A stretch of DNA of 36,856 nt, taken from the NCBI GenBank assembly GCA_903820505.1, contig CAIJHQ010000035.1:1-36856 (forward strand). Direction: 5' to 3'. Both the position numbers and the translations under genes were made by a program. Of this stretch, positions 8,891 through 17,389 are shown in pieces. Position 1 is the first letter of the stretch. Every line of letters begins with the position of its first letter. The notes under the pieces are model-generated. The model had not been told where the DNA came from. It saw only the letters and a program-made list of their open reading frames with translations, and searched no databases. Origin of the DNA: Candidatus Omnitrophota bacterium (GTDB lineage Bacteria; Omnitrophota; Omnitrophia; Omnitrophales; Aquincolibacteriaceae).

Positions 8891-9195
8891 TTCAGTAAAT
8901 TAACCTCATCGGTATAGACCGTTTTGCGCACGCGGTAGAGCGCCAGAACGATGGCAAGTCCCACGGCGGCGGCGGTGGCGGCGATCGCGATCACGAAGAT
9001 CGCGAAGATCTGCCCCGTTTCCGGCGCCAGGGAAGTGCTTTTTGAAAAGGCGATCAGATTGATGTTCGCCGCGTTCAGCATCAGCTCGATCGAGATCAGG
9101 ATCCCGATGATATTACGGCGCACGAGGACCCCGTAAAGACCGATCGCGAAAAGCAGCAGCGAAAAGATCAGAATGTGTTGCAGGGGAACGATCAT
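8884..9195 (-). CDS. nuoK: NADH-quinone oxidoreductase subunit K
   Basis: A 103-residue, three-helix subunit of the proton path next to NuoJ and NuoN. Helix 2 keeps the essential Glu (E37 in [12 protein letters not shown], equivalent to E. coli Glu36). In helix 3 the family normally has a second buried Glu (AAAE, E. coli Glu72), but here the aligned residue is Ala75 in [11 protein letters not shown], codon GCC at 8971-8973. The rest of the helix aligns without gaps. It overlaps nuoJ by ATGA and nuoL by 7 nt. Confidence 0.95.
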   Translation of the reverse strand: MIVPLQHILIFSLLLFAIGLYGVLVRRNIIGILISIELMLNAANINLIAFSKSTSLAPETGQIFAIFVIAIAATAAAVGLAIVLALYRVRKTVYTDEVNLLKW

Positions 9196-9719
9196 GACAC
9201 ATCCTCCCCGGGTAAATCTTTTTTAGCGATGGCGATGGCGCCGATCAGACACGCGATCAAAATGACGGAAATGACTTCAAAGGGAAAGGCGTAAGTTCCC
9301 ATCAGGGCTTTTCCGAGGGCCATGACCGAGGCCTTGGCCTGAAGGGCTTTGTCTGTCACGGGCCACGGGGTCCTGAGAAGAAGCGCGGCCAGGAGAACGA
9401 CGATCCCGGAAAGGCTGATAACGGCGGCCGGGCTTTGGCGGTTATTCTGACGGATCGACTTTTCGCCGAGATGTTCGGTCAGCATGATCACGAAGATCAC
9501 CAGTGTCATGACGGCGCCGACATAGATCAGGATCTGGACGGCCGCGAGGAAATCCGCGCGGAGCCCCACATAGAGCATGGCGGTCCCGATCAGGACGGCC
9601 GCCAGGCAAAGGGCACAGTGGAAAAGATTCCGTAACGTGACGACACCCAGCGCGAAGACAAGAACGAGCGCCATGAGGGTATAGATCCCGATCCTCACGA
9701 ACAATTCCAGAGTTTCCAT
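9192..9719 (-). CDS. nuoJ: NADH-quinone oxidoreductase subunit J
   Basis: A 175-residue, five-helix subunit of the complex I membrane arm. The [15 protein letters not shown] segment contains the conserved helix-3 Tyr/Gly region involved in the pi-bulge coupling element. Length is normal for the family. It starts 4 nt after the end of nuoH and overlaps nuoK by ATGA, so translation is probably coupled. Confidence 0.95.
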   Translation of the reverse strand: METLELFVRIGIYTLMALVLVFALGVVTLRNLFHCALCLAAVLIGTAMLYVGLRADFLAAVQILIYVGAVMTLVIFVIMLTEHLGEKSIRQNNRQSPAAVISLSGIVVLLAALLLRTPWPVTDKALQAKASVMALGKALMGTYAFPFEVISVILIACLIGAIAIAKKDLPGEDVS

Positions 9720-9723
9720 AAGG

Positions 9724-10893
9724 TCAATCCGCCAAAGGATAAATGCGTTTTTCAGGGACGAACGAACGATTGAGTTTCACCAGGCCCCAGAGCGAAACCG
9801 CAAGGATGGGGACCGAATAGATCCACGCGAGTTGTTCCGGGACAAAAAACCAAAGCGCTGCCACCGGAATATTGATCAGCGTGAGCGGCAGGAGGAATTT
9901 CCACGCGAACCCCATGAGCTGGTCCACCCGGAAGCGGGGAAAAGTGCCGCGAAACCAGATCATTACGCAGATCAGCAAGAATGTTTTACCGAAGAACCAC
10001 AGCCAGGACGGGAATAAGGGGCCCTGCCACCCGCCCAGGAACAGGGTCGTCGCGATGCCGCAAAGCGTGAAGGCGTTCATATATTCCGCCATATAAAAGA
10101 GAGCGAATTTCATTCCGCTGTATTCGGTGTGGAACCCGGCCACGAGTTCGGACTCCGCCTCCGGGAGGTCAAAGGGCGGGCGGTTGCATTCCGCGACCGC
10201 GCACAGAAAGAAGATGACGAATCCCACGAGACCCCACGGCGTGAAGACGAACCAGTGCAGGTCCATATCCCCGGCCTGGGTCATGACGATCGTGTTCGTT
10301 GAAAGGCTTTGGCTCATCATGATAACCGGGACCACGGAAAGCGTCATCGGCACTTCGTACGAGATCATCTGGGCCGCGGTGCGCATGCCGCCCAAAAGCG
10401 AATATTTGTTCCGCGACGCCCAACTGCCCATGAAGATCGGGATCGTGGTGATCGAAGAGACCGCGATGAAATAAAGAAGGCCGATATTCAGGTTCACGGC
10501 GGTCATCCGTTCGCCGAACGGCACGACCAGGAACACCATGAGCGCGGGAATGACGATGATGACCGGCGCCAGAAAATGAATGATCTTGTCCGCCTGCGCC
10601 GGGACAATGTCCTCTTTAGTGAACATCTTGATCCCGTCGGCGATGGGCTGTAAAAGACCCCATTTCCCGACGCGGTTCGGGCCGTATCGGTTCTGGATGC
10701 GACCGATCACTTTTCGTTCCAGCAGCGTCAGGTACATCATCACGAGCGGTCCGAGGACCATGATCACCACCGCGCTGATAATGATCGAGACGAGCACGAC
10801 GGTCCAATCCGGCAGAAAATGTCCCAGCAGGTCGAGGCACCAGCCTTTGGCGTTCACGAATATCAAGTCGACAAAAAATTCGATCTCTTTCAT
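9724..10893 (-). CDS. nuoH: NADH-quinone oxidoreductase subunit H
   Basis: A 389-residue membrane subunit that forms the quinone-binding cavity with NuoB and NuoD. Diagnostic stretches are TLLERKVIGRIQNRYGPNRV, IADGIKMFTKED, the quinone-site helix with AAQMISYEVPM, and the acidic loop NRPPFDLPEAESELVAGF. An N-terminal extension of about 30 residues precedes the first conserved helix. Its start overlaps the nuoI stop (ATGA). Placement of nuoH after nuoI reverses the common H-I order. Confidence 0.96.
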   Translation of the reverse strand: MKEIEFFVDLIFVNAKGWCLDLLGHFLPDWTVVLVSIIISAVVIMVLGPLVMMYLTLLERKVIGRIQNRYGPNRVGKWGLLQPIADGIKMFTKEDIVPAQADKIIHFLAPVIIVIPALMVFLVVPFGERMTAVNLNIGLLYFIAVSSITTIPIFMGSWASRNKYSLLGGMRTAAQMISYEVPMTLSVVPVIMMSQSLSTNTIVMTQAGDMDLHWFVFTPWGLVGFVIFFLCAVAECNRPPFDLPEAESELVAGFHTEYSGMKFALFYMAEYMNAFTLCGIATTLFLGGWQGPLFPSWLWFFGKTFLLICVMIWFRGTFPRFRVDQLMGFAWKFLLPLTLINIPVAALWFFVPEQLAWIYSVPILAVSLWGLVKLNRSFVPEKRIYPLAD

Positions 10894-11459
10894 GGATTCG
10901 TCTTCGGGGGTGTCGCGGCCGCCTGCGCCGTTTTTTTCTTTTCTTCCGCCGCCCGCCGTTTTTGATCGACCGGCGTCGCCGTTCCCGGGCGGATCTTCAG
11001 GAAATAGTCGTTCGACTTCAACAGGGTCTCTTTCGGGCGGACCAGCTCTTGGGTCCGGTCCGAGGCCGTGACTTCAAACGCATGGTCCATATAGATGGAA
11101 TCAAAAGGGCAGACGTCTTCGCACATTCCGCAATTCATACAAAGACCGTAGTCGATCTCGAAGACGGCGGGTCTTTTCGCCGGTTTTCCCGTACCGGCCT
11201 CGGTCTCCATGACGATGTGAATGCATTTCGGCGGGCACTCCCGCTCGCAGATCCCGCAGGCGACGCAGCGGATCTTTTCCGGCGTCCCGTCGTAAACGAG
11301 AAAGGGAAAATTCCGGAATGACTCGATCTCTTTGGCGCGTTCTTCCGGGTACTGGACCGTGAAAATGCCGCCGTTATCCGGCTTCCGGAAATAAGACGTC
11401 GCGAAGTTCTTCAACGTGACGATCAATCCTTTGAGGACCCCCGTGCCGAAAAGAGTCAT
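10890..11459 (-). CDS. nuoI: NADH-quinone oxidoreductase subunit I (2x[4Fe-4S] ferredoxin-like)
   Basis: A 189-residue subunit that carries the N6a and N6b clusters and passes electrons towards NuoB. Two complete ferredoxin motifs are present: [12 protein letters not shown] and [13 protein letters not shown] ~35-residue low-complexity tail rich in Lys, Ala and Pro ([16 protein letters not shown]) extends beyond the usual end. The start ATG at 11459 overlaps the nuoD stop (ATGA); the frame is open further upstream, but that part is antisense-like arginine-rich sequence inside nuoD. As no NuoEFG is encoded nearby, this subunit may be the electron entry point for an external donor such as ferredoxin (inference). 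Confidence 0.95.
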   Translation of the reverse strand: MTLFGTGVLKGLIVTLKNFATSYFRKPDNGGIFTVQYPEERAKEIESFRNFPFLVYDGTPEKIRCVACGICERECPPKCIHIVMETEAGTGKPAKRPAVFEIDYGLCMNCGMCEDVCPFDSIYMDHAFEVTASDRTQELVRPKETLLKSNDYFLKIRPGTATPVDQKRRAAEEKKKTAQAAATPPKTNP

Positions 11460-12595
11460 CGGTCTGTCTCCCCGAGCACGATATCGATACTCCCGAGAAT
11501 GATGATCGCATCGGCGACCTTTTGGCCGACGCACATGTCTTCCAGGACGGTCAAATTGATGAGCGACGGAGCGCGGACGTGATAACGCCAGGGCTGCGGC
11601 GTTCCGTCACTGACGAGGTAATAACCCAGCTCCCCCTTCGGGGATTCGATGCGGCCGTAGGCCTCGCCGACCGCCGGCTTGAAATTGCGCGGCGCTTTAA
11701 GAAAGGGGAGTGCTTTTTTGTTCAGGATATCCCCCTGGGGGATCTTCGCGAGGGCCTGCTCCAGGATCTTCAAACTCTCCCGCATTTCAAGGACGCGGAC
11801 GTAATAGCGGTCGTACACGTCGCCTTTTTTGCCCAGAGGCACCTTGAAATCAAAACGGTCATAAAGGCCGTAAGCGTCGACCTTGCGAAGATCGTAATTC
11901 ACGCCGGAGGCGCGGAGGACCGGGCCCGTGATGCCCGCGTTGACCGCGAGATCCGCCGGCAGGACACCGACGTTCTGGCAGCGCATGCACAGGATCTCGT
12001 TTTCCGTAAGTAAAGCCTCGAACTCTTCAAGGAATGCCGGGAAACCGGCGACGATCTTTTTAATGGCGGCCAGGGTCTCCGCCGAAACATCGCGTTTGAC
12101 GCCGCCGAACCGGAAATAATTGCACATCATCCGGGAGCCGGAGACCTCTTCAAAAATATCAAGGATCTTTTCCCGCTCGCGGAACGCGTAGAGAACTGGC
12201 GTGAAGAACGCGCCGAGGTCATTAAGAAGAAAACCGATGAGCATGAGATGGTTTACGATACGCGCGAGCTCGGCCATGATGACGCGGAGGTAAGCGGCGC
12301 GCTCAGGGGCCTCGATGTCCGCCAATTTTTCAACGGCCAGGGCATAGCCGAAATTATTCGCCATCGAATTAAAATAGTCCAGGCGGTCGGTGTAGGCCAT
12401 GACGGCGGCGTAGGGCAGGTTCTCGGCGATCAATTCGTGATTGCGGTGAAGGTAGCCCATCACGGGTTTCAGGGCGCAGATCTTTTCGCCTTCCAGGAAA
12501 ACGTTCATCCGGAAAACGCCGTGTGTGGACGGGTGCTGCGGCCCGAAATTGATCTCGAGCATCTGCGAACCTTCCAGACTCTTTGTATTTATCAT
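11456..12595 (-). CDS. nuoD: NADH-quinone oxidoreductase subunit D (49-kDa type)
   Basis: A 379-residue subunit related to [NiFe]-hydrogenase large subunits that forms the quinone-reduction site. The quinone-site His lies in [13 protein letters not shown], and the conserved Tyr region is [17 protein letters not shown]. As expected for complex I, the four hydrogenase nickel ligands are missing. The protein ends in the canonical DIVLGETDR. NuoC and NuoD are separate polypeptides here, overlapping by ATGA. An internal Met at residue 12 ([11 protein letters not shown]) is an alternative start. Confidence 0.96.
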   Translation of the reverse strand: MINTKSLEGSQMLEINFGPQHPSTHGVFRMNVFLEGEKICALKPVMGYLHRNHELIAENLPYAAVMAYTDRLDYFNSMANNFGYALAVEKLADIEAPERAAYLRVIMAELARIVNHLMLIGFLLNDLGAFFTPVLYAFREREKILDIFEEVSGSRMMCNYFRFGGVKRDVSAETLAAIKKIVAGFPAFLEEFEALLTENEILCMRCQNVGVLPADLAVNAGITGPVLRASGVNYDLRKVDAYGLYDRFDFKVPLGKKGDVYDRYYVRVLEMRESLKILEQALAKIPQGDILNKKALPFLKAPRNFKPAVGEAYGRIESPKGELGYYLVSDGTPQPWRYHVRAPSLINLTVLEDMCVGQKVADAIIILGSIDIVLGETDR

Positions 12596-13266
12596 GCGAT
12601 TCTCGGCTTTTCCGGTTTCCGGGCGACGGCCCGCTTGCCGGCCGCCTGAAGTTCCTTCGCCTTTTCTTTCAATTCATTCGGGACGGCAATGTGGCGCGCG
12701 TCCAGCCATGCGATGTCTGCCGCCTCTAAAACTTCCGTGTCTTCCTGTTCATAGTCTTTCCGCAGGGGATAACCCTCAAAACCTTCCCACATGAAGATCC
12801 GCCGCAGATCGGGGTGACCTTCGAAAATGATGCCGAACATGTCGTAGACTTCCCGTTCCTGGAGTTCCGCACTGCGGTAAACCGGCACGAGCGAGGGGAT
12901 TTTCGCCGTCCCGGCTATGATTTTTTGTTGAGGAACAGTAGCCGGGACGGCCCCCATTGCCGCAGTGCTGCAATTGATAGGGATCGGGACCGTTGTTTTC
13001 GGGGCGCGTACGCGCAGGACAACGGGGCCGTGCTTTTTTTCTATCGAGTAGAGGTGATAGACCGATTCAAGATAGGTCAAATAATCCGAGCCCGTGACCG
13101 ACGAAAGATAATCCAGGCGGAATGCCGGACTTGTTTTCAGGAACGAGGCGACGCGCGTCAGGTCCTTGGCGTCCTCGATCAAAAGGGAATCCCGGACCTT
13201 CCGGAGTTTGAGCCCTGGCACTTTTGTTTCGAGTTCTTTTTTGACGGTTTCGACGGAGAGGTCCAT
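12592..13266 (-). CDS. nuoC: NADH-quinone oxidoreductase subunit C with an in-frame insertion
   Basis: A 224-residue hydrophilic subunit (30-kDa type) that scaffolds the quinone module with NuoD and NuoB. The signature [13 protein letters not shown], followed by [25 protein letters not shown], identifies it. The start is ATG at 13266, one nt after the nuoB stop; the longer frame to 13434 is out-of-frame nuoB sequence. Between APKTTV and [11 protein letters not shown] lies a 28-residue segment that the family normally lacks ([18 protein letters not shown] and following). It is encoded by an 84-nt palindrome-bearing insert at 12901-12984. The insert sits in a loop before the conserved signature and keeps the frame, so the protein is probably functional. 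Confidence 0.93.
   Translation of the reverse strand: MDLSVETVKKELETKVPGLKLRKVRDSLLIEDAKDLTRVASFLKTSPAFRLDYLSSVTGSDYLTYLESVYHLYSIEKKHGPVVLRVRAPKTTVPIPINCSTAAMGAVPATVPQQKIIAGTAKIPSLVPVYRSAELQEREVYDMFGIIFEGHPDLRRIFMWEGFEGYPLRKDYEQEDTEVLEAADIAWLDARHIAVPNELKEKAKELQAAGKRAVARKPEKPRIA
12901..12984. repeat. 84-bp palindromic element inserted in frame in nuoC
   Basis: GGGAT at 12896-12900 is repeated at 12980-12984, possibly a target duplication, giving an insert of 84 nt (28 codons). Inside it, GCCGTCCCGGCTA (12905-12917) pairs perfectly with TAGCCGGGACGGC (12939-12951) around a 21-nt loop. A second weaker structure, GCCGCAGTGCTGC, follows at 12959-12971. The layout resembles REP-type elements mobilised by IS200-like (RAYT) transposases, but no such transposase is in the window. 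Confidence 0.8.
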
Positions 13267-13267
13267 G

Positions 13268-13993
13268 TCAGGAAGCGGCTCCCGCGGCCGGCGCTGCGGC
13301 GACAGCCTCAAGGTCCGGCGCTTTTTGTTTTTTTCCGGTAAGGATCGGTTGTCCGTAATGTTCCTTGCGAGCGTTGGCCTTCGGCGGTTGCCAGACGTCC
13401 GGGTTGAATTTCGGGATAAGTCCGTGAGGCCCAAGTTCCGGAATGGGAAATTCGCGTTTCAATCCTTTTTGATACCAGGCGACCTTCTGGATCTCCTGTG
13501 AGGCGATCTTCCGTTGAAGTTCCATGAGGCCGTGGAGCAGGGCCTCGGGCCTCGGCGGACATCCCGGCAGGTGAACGTCCACGGGGATAAAGCGGTCAAT
13601 GCCGCGCAGGACATTGTAACCGTCGATGAAAGGGCCGCCGCTGATGGCGCAAGCGCCCATGGCGATCACGTATTTCGGTTCGGCCATTTGATTATAAAGG
13701 CGGACGACTTGCGGGGCCATTTTTTTGGTGACCGTCCCGGAAATGATCATCAGGTCGGCCTGACGGGGCGAGGCGCGGAACAGTTCGGCGCCGAAACGCG
13801 CGATGTCATAACGGGCGCAGGCGGCGGCGATCATCTCGATCGCGCAGCAGGCAAGGCCGAATTGCATGGGCCAGACCGAAGAGCGGCGTCCCCAGTTATA
13901 GAGGAAATCCAGCGATGTCAGCACCACGCCCTTTTTTGAGAGGGAAGCGCGCAAGGATTCGTCGATCGCGGGCTCATTTTTTGTGAATTTCAT
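13268..13993 (-). CDS. nuoB: NADH-quinone oxidoreductase subunit B (N2 cluster)
   Basis: A 241-residue subunit binding the terminal [4Fe-4S] cluster N2, which reduces quinone. The four ligands are visible: adjacent Cys49-Cys50 in GLACCAIEM, Cys115 in GACAISGG and Cys145 in LPGCPPRPE. After the ~165-residue conserved core there is a long Pro/Ala-rich C-terminal extension (about 70 residues, ending [12 protein letters not shown]) that standard NuoB proteins lack. It lies 34 nt downstream of nuoA. Confidence 0.96.
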   Translation of the reverse strand: MKFTKNEPAIDESLRASLSKKGVVLTSLDFLYNWGRRSSVWPMQFGLACCAIEMIAAACARYDIARFGAELFRASPRQADLMIISGTVTKKMAPQVVRLYNQMAEPKYVIAMGACAISGGPFIDGYNVLRGIDRFIPVDVHLPGCPPRPEALLHGLMELQRKIASQEIQKVAWYQKGLKREFPIPELGPHGLIPKFNPDVWQPPKANARKEHYGQPILTGKKQKAPDLEAVAAAPAAGAAS

Positions 13994-14027
13994 GATAGAT
14001 CCCTAGGCTCGCTCGGACCGCTGGGAG

Positions 14028-14399
14028 TTAATCCCATTCGAGCATCTTTTTCTTCCAGGCGTATACGAGGCCGAAAGCAAGGATGGCGATAAAAAGGACC
14101 ATTTCCACGAAGGCGAAGAGGCCCAGTTTCTTGAAGGCCACGGCCCACGGGTAGATAAAGACCGTCTCGATATCGAAAATGATGAAGACCAAGGCATAAA
14201 TGTAATACTGGACGTGATACTGGATCCAGGGATCCCCTTTGGATGCCAGCCCGCATTCGTAGGTCGCCTGTTTGTCCGCAGAGGGCTTTTTAGGGGCCAA
14301 AAACCAGGCCAAAACCAGCGGGATCAGGGCGAAGATGGCCGAAAAAACGATGAAGATCCCAACGAACAGATACTGGTAGAAATAGGACGTGCTGGACAT
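14028..14399 (-). CDS. nuoA: NADH-quinone oxidoreductase subunit A
   Basis: A 123-residue, three-helix subunit at the junction of the arms of complex I. The loop YECGLASKGDPW contains the conserved redox-sensitive loop Cys, and FIIFDIETVFIYPW holds the conserved Asp/Glu pair of helix 2. It is the first gene of the 11-gene nuo operon. A near-consensus promoter ends only 8 nt before the ATG, leaving no room for a ribosome-binding site. Confidence 0.96.
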   Translation of the reverse strand: MSSTSYFYQYLFVGIFIVFSAIFALIPLVLAWFLAPKKPSADKQATYECGLASKGDPWIQYHVQYYIYALVFIIFDIETVFIYPWAVAFKKLGLFAFVEMVLFIAILAFGLVYAWKKKMLEWD

Positions 14400-14435
14400 A
14401 GGCGACGATTATATGAAAAAAATGTTTAAAGTCAA
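14400..14435 (-). promoter_or_regulatory. nuo operon promoter, predicted leaderless
   Basis: Read on the minus strand, TTGACT (14435-14430) is followed after 16 nt by TATAAT (14413-14408). The nuoA ATG begins at 14399, 8 nt past the -10 box. Sigma70-type initiation about 7 nt downstream of the -10 would place the mRNA 5' end at or within a few nt of the ATG. Confidence 0.8.
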
Positions 14436-14467
14436 TGAAGATAAGGACTTGCGCACAGGGAAAAGTG

Positions 14468-14496
14468 TTCCTCTTTCCGTTTTAAAACGGTAAAAT
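14468..14496 (+). promoter_or_regulatory. Possible mutT promoter with an operator-like palindrome
   Basis: A -10-like TAAAAT at 14491-14496 directly follows the perfect 14-bp palindrome CCGTTTTAAAACGG at 14477-14490. The -35 position holds only a weak TTCCTC. The palindrome occupies the spacer, where a dimeric repressor or activator could bind. It lies 42 nt upstream of the nuo -35 box and could also affect the divergent nuo promoter. Confidence 0.4.
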
Positions 14497-14513
14497 ACGC
14501 ACCCGGAAGACAT

Positions 14514-14532
14514 CTCCCGAAGGGATCGGGAG
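14514..14532 (+). other. Leader hairpin upstream of mutT
   Basis: CTCCCGA and TCGGGAG form a 7-bp stem around AGGGA, followed by CTTTTG. It lies between the putative promoter and the mutT start, so it may act as a weak attenuator. It could equally be one more small dispersed palindrome. Confidence 0.4.
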
Positions 14533-14579
14533 CTTTTGTGGGGGAAAAAATACCCCGGGATCGTTCCGAAAGGACCTTG

Positions 14580-15002
14580 ATGGAAACCGTAGAGGTGGGA
14601 TGCGCGGTCATACACAGGAGCGGCCGCCTTCTGATCGCCCAGCGCAATCTCAATGACAGTTATGGCGGCTATTGGGAATTCCCGGGCGGCAAGCGCGAAA
14701 CCGGCGAAACCCTTGAAGCCTGCCTTGCCCGTGAGGTCTTTGAGGAATTGGGAGTGAGGATTCTCCCCGAGAAGTTTTTTTGCCGTCATACACGTGAACT
14801 TCCGGGCCGGAGGATTTCGTTATGTTTTTATTTCTGCGTTTGGACCGGGGGAGAGCCGGCCGCCCTGGATTGCAAGGATTTCCGATGGGTCACCCGGTCC
14901 GAGATCGGACAGTACGAATTCCTCCCCGGCGATCTGGAGGTCCTTGAAACATTGAAGAAAAACTGGGAAGAATATTTCAAGGCAGAGGGAAACTGTCGAT
15001 AA
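14580..15002 (+). CDS. mutT: MutT-like Nudix hydrolase (probable 8-oxo-dGTP diphosphatase)
   Basis: A ~140-residue Nudix enzyme. The complete Nudix box runs from GGKRETGE to REVFEELGV, with the REVxEE metal ligands intact. The preceding YWEFPGGK is the substrate-loop signature of MutT-type 8-oxo-dGTP diphosphatases, which remove oxidised nucleotides from the pool. The ATG at 14580 (METVEVGCAV) is chosen because AAAGGA lies just upstream and it matches the usual N-terminus. A GTG at 14538 would add 14 residues. It is divergent from nuoA. Confidence 0.87.
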   Translation: METVEVGCAVIHRSGRLLIAQRNLNDSYGGYWEFPGGKRETGETLEACLAREVFEELGVRILPEKFFCRHTRELPGRRISLCFYFCVWTGGEPAALDCKDFRWVTRSEIGQYEFLPGDLEVLETLKKNWEEYFKAEGNCR

Positions 15003-15098
15003 TACAAAGAACCGAAGGTTCCCGCGCGGTCTTCGAGAGTTGATCTTCGCGCGGGGCGTTTCACCACGATCGTGAAAGTTGTGAAAGCAGGGACTGAA

Positions 15099-16985
15099 AT
15101 GGATCCAGAAAAAACATTGCAGACGAAGAACGGCGGAGCGGAATATTCTCCGGAGACAAAGACTCCGGAGGAACCTTCGAAGCTTAACCCCTTCCTTCGA
15201 ATGTCCATCCGCTACAAACTGGCGGTTCCCGTGCTTATTCTTGTTTGCGGGATCATCGGTTTCGTGCTTTTTACGACCTTCACGGTGTTCCGCGATATGA
15301 TGATTAAGCATCGGGAGTCGCGCCTTCAAACCATCGCGGATATTTTTTCCGAGACCTTGAAGATCCCTCTTGAATCCGGCGATCACAAGGCCCTGAAAGC
15401 GTACATCGCGCTTTTAGCGAAGCAGGACGACATTGATGAAGTCCGCGTTGAGGATATCCACGGCAATGTGATCGGCAGCAGCCGCCCCGAAAATCAATTC
15501 TTGCCCGGGCCCTTTCAAGAAAAAGGTGTGTTCAGTGCCGGGAACTCCACCCCGAACGTTTACGCTGCGGTCTCGACGATTACGCACGGCAAAGAGGTCC
15601 TGGGAAGGCTCGTCATCATTTTTTCAAAGACCGAGTTCGAAGAAGAAATAAAAATGATATTTCAGGACAAATTCCTGGTGGCGTTCATTCTGACCCTTAT
15701 CGTTTCCACGGTGATCGCGTGGCTGACGTGGCTGATCATGAGGCCCATCGTTTTGTTGCAGCGGACCGCGAGGAACATCCTGGCGGGAGACCTGGAGGCG
15801 CGTGCGAATATCCATTCCATGGATGAGATCCAGGAAGTGGGGGAGGCGTTCAACAAGGTCGTCGGCCGTTTGGTGCAAAGCTTTGACCATCTTCGCGTAC
15901 GCACCAAGGCGCTTGAAGAATCCGAAGAAAAATACCGTTCTATCGTTAGCGAGGTCAGCGATATCATTTTTTCGATCACGCCCGACGGAGAGCTGATGCT
16001 GCTCAATCGCGGTTTTTCGGGGTACACACGCGAAGAGATCTTGGCGGAAGGATTGCCCCTTTTCTTCTCCATGCACGCGCCGGGAGAGACCCAAAAATTC
16101 CAGGAGGCCCTGGAAACGATCGTACGTACCCAGAAGCCCATCGAATATCTGAGCACCAAACAGATCCATCGCACGCACCACGCGGAGATCTATTACCAGA
16201 CGAACCTGACCCCGGTGGTGGATTACGACGGGACCCTCCGGCTGATCCAGGGGGTCATGCGCGACGTGACGGACCTGCGCCGCATTGAGATGATGAAGGA
16301 GACGCTCGTCCGCGATGTGGCGCACGAGTTGAAGACCCCGACAGCCAAATTCATCATGCTGACCCAATGGCTCGAGAAACAAATGGCGAATGACAACGAG
16401 CGGGCGAAATACCTTCCGGTCATTCAGATGCTGGGCGAGAACGCGGACCGCTTGATGCGGACGATCTCAAGCATCATGGACCTTTCCAAGGTGGAATCCG
16501 GCATGTCCGATATTCGGAAACAGGAACTGAACCTCAACGACCTGCTCCGGCTCGTGACGGACGACATGCGGCCGCTCGTCGAACAACATCACCTGAAACT
16601 CGAGACGGCGTTTTGCGAAAGGCCGTTGACGATCCAGGGGGACCCCGACATGCTTTACCGTGTTTTCGCCAATCTGGTCTCCAACGCGATCAAATTCACG
16701 CCGGACGGGAAGATCACGGTCACGTCTTCGGTCCGGGGGAGTGATATTTGCGCGGAAGTGGCGGACACGGGGATCGGGATCGAACCCGAGAACCTCAAAA
16801 GGATCTTCGAAGCGTTCTACCAAAAAACCCCCTCGACGCTCGGGATCGGCGTGGGGCTCACCATCTCCAAGGAGATCGTGTCGTTACATGAGGGCGAGAT
16901 GTGGGCCGAAAGTGAAGGCCTCGGGCGGGGAAGTGTTTTCAAGGTCATTTTTTCAAGTTACAAGGACCTCGCAAGGGGCTCTTAA
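15099..16985 (+). CDS. Membrane sensor histidine kinase (HAMP-PAS-HisKA-HATPase)
   Basis: A ~628-residue sensor kinase. A first transmembrane helix at about residues 30-55 is followed by a ~120-residue extracytoplasmic sensor region (DEVRVEDIHGNVIGSS, CACHE/PAS-like), a second helix at ~190-215, a HAMP linker (residues ~215-270), a PAS domain (YRSIVSEVSDIIF onward), and the kinase core. The H-box is RDVAHELKTP with His409, the N-box NLVSNAIKF, and the ATP lid DTGIGI and GVGLTISKEI. ATG 15099 is preferred; GTG at 15072 would add nine residues. It is followed after 14 nt by a receiver gene, its likely partner. The signal sensed is unknown. Confidence 0.93.
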   Translation: MDPEKTLQTKNGGAEYSPETKTPEEPSKLNPFLRMSIRYKLAVPVLILVCGIIGFVLFTTFTVFRDMMIKHRESRLQTIADIFSETLKIPLESGDHKALKAYIALLAKQDDIDEVRVEDIHGNVIGSSRPENQFLPGPFQEKGVFSAGNSTPNVYAAVSTITHGKEVLGRLVIIFSKTEFEEEIKMIFQDKFLVAFILTLIVSTVIAWLTWLIMRPIVLLQRTARNILAGDLEARANIHSMDEIQEVGEAFNKVVGRLVQSFDHLRVRTKALEESEEKYRSIVSEVSDIIFSITPDGELMLLNRGFSGYTREEILAEGLPLFFSMHAPGETQKFQEALETIVRTQKPIEYLSTKQIHRTHHAEIYYQTNLTPVVDYDGTLRLIQGVMRDVTDLRRIEMMKETLVRDVAHELKTPTAKFIMLTQWLEKQMANDNERAKYLPVIQMLGENADRLMRTISSIMDLSKVESGMSDIRKQELNLNDLLRLVTDDMRPLVEQHHLKLETAFCERPLTIQGDPDMLYRVFANLVSNAIKFTPDGKITVTSSVRGSDICAEVADTGIGIEPENLKRIFEAFYQKTPSTLGIGVGLTISKEIVSLHEGEMWAESEGLGRGSVFKVIFSSYKDLARGS

Positions 16986-16999
16986 TTAAGGAGCGGGAC

Positions 17000-17362
17000 A
17001 TGACAAAAAAGATATTGATCGTTGAGGACGACGCCGATTTTCAGGACATTTACGCGCTCTATCTGCAGGGGGAATCGTACCAGGTCCTGAGGGCGGACAA
17101 CGGGCGGGAAGGTTTGGCGGTCCTGGAAAGAGAAACGCCCGACCTGATCATCCTGGACCTGATCATGCCCGTCATGGACGGCGAGGAATTTTACGTGAAG
17201 CTTCGCGAGCAGGAACGCTGGCGTAATATCCCGGTGATCGTCGCCAGCGTGAACGAAAAGGTCCCGCCGAAGGTCGCCGAATCGGGCGTTGTGGCGGGAT
17301 TCCTCAAAAAGCCTTTTACGATGGATGACCTGGTCAAGAAGGTCCACAACTGCCTGGAGTGA
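17000..17362 (+). CDS. Single-domain response regulator (receiver only)
   Basis: A 120-residue CheY-like receiver with no output domain. The acidic pocket is ED at residues 9-11, the phosphoacceptor is Asp53 in LIILDLIMPVMDG, and the conserved Lys is in GFLKKPF. The usual Thr is replaced by Ser (IVASVNEK). GGAG precedes the ATG. Being 14 nt downstream of the histidine kinase, it is probably its cognate acceptor, so output must come through protein contacts or a phosphorelay. Confidence 0.93.
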   Translation: MTKKILIVEDDADFQDIYALYLQGESYQVLRADNGREGLAVLERETPDLIILDLIMPVMDGEEFYVKLREQERWRNIPVIVASVNEKVPPKVAESGVVAGFLKKPFTMDDLVKKVHNCLE

Positions 17363-17389
17363 TCCGAGCGCTCTTTGCCGGAGGTTTCC

